DNA of 64,000 nucleotides from Cristatella mucedo (taxonomy: Eukaryota > Bryozoa > Phylactolaemata > Cristatellidae): the NCBI GenBank assembly GCA_009760855.2, contig WPIO01000005.1, positions 12,130,001-12,194,000 of the forward strand, written 5' to 3'. This document shows, one piece after another, positions 43,011-64,000 of this stretch. The notes under the pieces are model-generated. The model did no database searches and had not been told where the DNA came from. It saw only the letters and a program-made list of their open reading frames with translations. Both the position numbers and the translations under genes were made by a program. Position 1 is the stretch's first letter. Each line of letters opens with the position of its first letter.

Positions 43011-44145
43011 CATTAGCTGACATTTTGTTATATTACCCTCTGTACAATAATGCACCCTTGCATCTTCCATTGCTTCTATGATGGGCTAGATCCTCGGGAA
43101 GATCCAGCTAGCCGTCTCGGCAAGCGCCAAGTAATAGTGACGTGTTATAGGAAAGCTGTAATAATATCAGAAAAGTTTACTTTGAATTCCACTCTTGATT
43201 TTATCTCGTGGGGCCAAGCAAGGGGCATTGAATCCACAATGTGAGGACTTAGGCAATTGCAAATCCAGCTCGCCAGGACAGCAAGGTTACAGGTGTGTGA
43301 AAGCGTGGTTGTGTGTGGCAGAGGGAGAGGTGTGGACTTAATTCCTTATATAGACGGTATCCTTTCAGGCAACCAAATCGTGAGTGTGGTTTCAACGGAA
43401 TTATTGCAGAGACTGCATGAAAGGTTATTCTGGGTGCCGCCACACGGAATAACAATGTGGGGCCTGTAAAGAAGAAGATTCGTCAGCACGAACAAGTAAT
43501 CTCTATACGATCTCGTAACATACTCGGTATTGTTTTCTACATTTAGTTTTCATCATTTTGTGAAGTTTTTTGCTGCCAACTCTTTTGTATGTTATCAAGT
43601 CATGGGTGCTGGATTTGAGGTCTGTGCTGCTTAGTTGGGAGCCTGTGGGGGGCATCTAGCAACAAGTTGGCTACTTCACTCGACCTATAACTCCACTCGA
43701 CCAACCGTGTAGTTCTGTTTGGTTTAATAATAATAATAATGCTCTTGATAAAGTGCCCCCAGAGAACTCAATCTCTTTCTAGGTGCTTCACATTTGTTGC
43801 AAAGGGTTTGCAGTCATGCCAGGGGTTTTTCTGCAAGCCACCAATGCATCGTGGCATTGATCACGGTTAACTAGTTAGCAAGTCACATTTACTCGAGCGA
43901 TCTAGGCAGTCCTCGGTTATGAGTTTTCTATTTATTGGCCGAGACTCGATATGTCCTTCACTTTGAAAGCTGAGCTCCTTCTGCCTGACTAAAACCTAGT
44001 CTCTCTCAGAGCAAGCAACAGCATTGTCTGTAAATTGCATTTTTTACTAGCCTTGGTCTTGGCTACTGTATTCAAGCCAAACTCCTTAAAGATTTGCTGT
44101 TTAGCGCAAGCATTATCACGTCTGAGTGGTCAGCTTGATGATAGG
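43011..44145. other. Intergenic spacer between convergent GAPVD1 and IQCH
   Basis: About 1.1 kb between the two predicted poly(A) sites. No coding exon is recognised. It carries one family A 3' tail (43726-43812, minus strand). Confidence 0.5.
43726..43812 (-). mobile_element. Family A 3' tail in the intergenic spacer
   Basis: TAATAATAATAATGCTCTTG, GCCCCCAGAGAACTCAATCT, CTTTCTAGGTGCTTCACATT on the plus strand, the tail in reverse. Confidence 0.65.
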
Positions 44146-44151
44146 TTTATT
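44146..44151 (-). terminator. Polyadenylation signal AATAAA for IQCH
   Basis: TTTATT on the plus strand reads AATAAA on the minus strand, 178 bases after the IQCH stop. The nearest canonical signal downstream of that stop. Confidence 0.5.
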
Positions 44152-44328
44152 TCATATATAACAAATATCATTAAGGCGTTCCTTACAATAGCGTGAAAGT
44201 ATTCAGTCCATTGAGCAGGAAAGCACATCGGTATGCCGTGACTCGTCTAAAGACCTTCATGAGTGCAGTGAGCTGAGCAGCATTTCGATGTGACGTCGGT
44301 GCTCGAGCTGGCCGAACTGGGCACCAGA

Positions 44329-62722
<18,394 letters not shown>

Positions 62723-62769
62723 CTACAAAAATTGTTGCAATACAATTGTTTGAGCATCTACCCCCCCCG

Positions 62770-62925
62770 TCTTAGCCGAGGGGTAAGGCGCTCGCTCTTC
62801 ACGACCCAGGTCGCGCGTTCGAGCCCTCGAGTGGGGGATCCCTTATTTTGCACTGCAAGCTGCAATGATAGCCAATAGGGCTCTTCTTCTGCTGTAAAGA
62901 TGAGGCTGCTGAATAAGGTAGCATT
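62770..62925 (+). mobile_element. SINE-2 copy upstream of the IQCH exons
   Basis: Head TCTTAGCCGAGGGGTAAGGC and GCGTTCGAGCCCT (both promoter boxes well kept), then TAGGGCTCTTCTTCTGCTGT, AAAGATGAGGCTGCTGAA. A leucine- or serine-type tRNA origin is plausible. Confidence 0.7.
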
Positions 62926-64000
62926 TTTATGGCCGTATTTTCTTTTTGCTGTTTGCGCTAAGTAATTTTTTAAGAGCATTAAATTAATACCAATCCACCG
63001 TTACTGCAGCTTCATGAGTATATCTAGGTCATGATAATCAGATCCACGCGACACTCATTTGAAGAGGCAGCAATTGTAGGCATGAGCTATACAATTTAGC
63101 TCTGGCTTACTTCAGTGGTGGATTTGCAACTGCTGGCACGAGTCACAGAATTTAGCTCGGGCTTTTGTCAGTGGTGGCACGTGATGCATCTGTTTGTTCA
63201 TGCAGCCATAAAGCTTCGGACAGATGGTATAACGCACACACAATCAGACCGGTTGTGCACGTACCCAGTGCTACTTATGCTACTTGGCACTGACTTCACA
63301 CACACAGCATTGCAATATGTACTACGACCTGTCATCGCCGGAAGGTCGAGCACGACTCGAGCTCAACCTTGTGAAAATCTCTTAGCGGTCATGCACTAAG
63401 CATCCAACTAGGATGGGTCAAGAAAGCCTAGAGTCGTACGGCATAAATAGAAGCTCACTCCTCAGAGGGTAGAAGCTAGCCATTAACTGGTACTTGCCAC
63501 CATTCGCGAAACACGAGTGTGCACTCATGTACTCTCGATTCACTGTTGGACAACAGAGACACAGACTCGAGCCCGTACTTTCGCATTTCAATTTCGGCTT
63601 AATAAAAGAAGTCGGCATCTTAAAGTAGAAAGGGGGAGATGAGGCAATTAGATGAGGAAGAGTAGAGGAATGAAAACTGTTACGACTAGCGACAGAAATA
63701 GCAAAAGTGGAAATATTTATTGAGTGAAGACTGCCGAGCAAACAGTTTGGTTTGAAGACGAAAGATTGATGAGGGGTAAAAAGCTGTCTGAGCTAAGGAA
63801 TCAGGCCTAACATCGGCATACCATATGGCAGGAAGCTATTCAAAAGATAGAACCAGCGATAGTCATTTTGGCAGCAAGGGCTAACAGTTTTGCATAGCCC
63901 ATATCTGGGAAGTTTCTCAATTGGCTGAAACCACGATCTTGAAAAGGCATTACCAAAAGCCATTAAATTGGATGTCGAACCAAGTCTCAAATACTCAGAA
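62926..64000. other. Upstream IQCH region, no firm exon
   Basis: A minus-strand frame at 63793-63990 reads FGNAFSRSWFQPIEKLPRYG and continues, but I recognise no family and see no convincing splice context. The IQCH N-terminal exons may lie here or beyond the window. Confidence 0.3.

Overview
This is nuclear DNA of a multicellular animal, most likely an invertebrate. The evidence is: coding sequence broken into many short exons with GT-AG borders, introns from about 150 bases to 4 kb, very long dinucleotide and ATAC microsatellites, tRNA-derived SINEs, 5'-truncated non-LTR retrotransposons, and two genes recognisable as animal GAPVD1 and IQCH. A sponge or another early-branching marine animal would fit, but nothing here fixes the taxon. 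All homology statements come from reading translations against remembered family sequences; no search was run.

Layout. 1-10,102 is upstream DNA with no recognised coding exon. It holds a 385-bp hAT-type MITE with intact 8-bp target duplication, SINE and LINE fragments, tandem repeats and a possible promoter or noncoding first exon near 4.45 kb. 10,103-42,087 (+) is a complete GAPVD1 (Gapex-5/RAP6) gene: 20 coding exons whose phases agree at every junction, total 5,619 bases, giving 1,872 residues. It has an N-terminal RasGAP-like domain (exons 2-6), a long low-complexity middle with short conserved motifs, and a C-terminal VPS9 domain (exons 18-20). 42,088 to about 43,010 is its 3' UTR, with a long CT repeat and an AATAAA signal. 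After about 1.1 kb of intergenic DNA, 44,329-62,722 (-) is IQCH, arranged tail to tail with GAPVD1: 15 exons located, both IQ-motif and conserved core present, complete at the C-terminus, with the N-terminus and at least one internal exon not found. The last 1.3 kb shows no firm coding.

Repeats. Two LINE families (called A and B here) appear as 3' fragments encoding the end of a reverse transcriptase. Family A ends in a conserved hairpin-forming tail followed by (TTA)n, and at least one tRNA-headed SINE family carries the same kind of tail, so the SINE probably borrows the LINE's machinery. A second SINE family has a different tail. Intron 2 of GAPVD1 contains a 27-base exact match to the 5' end of 18S rRNA.

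The two genes are not known to work together. GAPVD1 is a Rab5-class exchange factor in endocytosis; IQCH is a calmodulin-binding protein of ciliated and sperm cells. No new multi-gene system was found. The most interesting signals are the shared LINE/SINE tail, the 18S fragment, a large inverted LINE pair in GAPVD1 intron 19, and duplicated conserved short motifs in GAPVD1.
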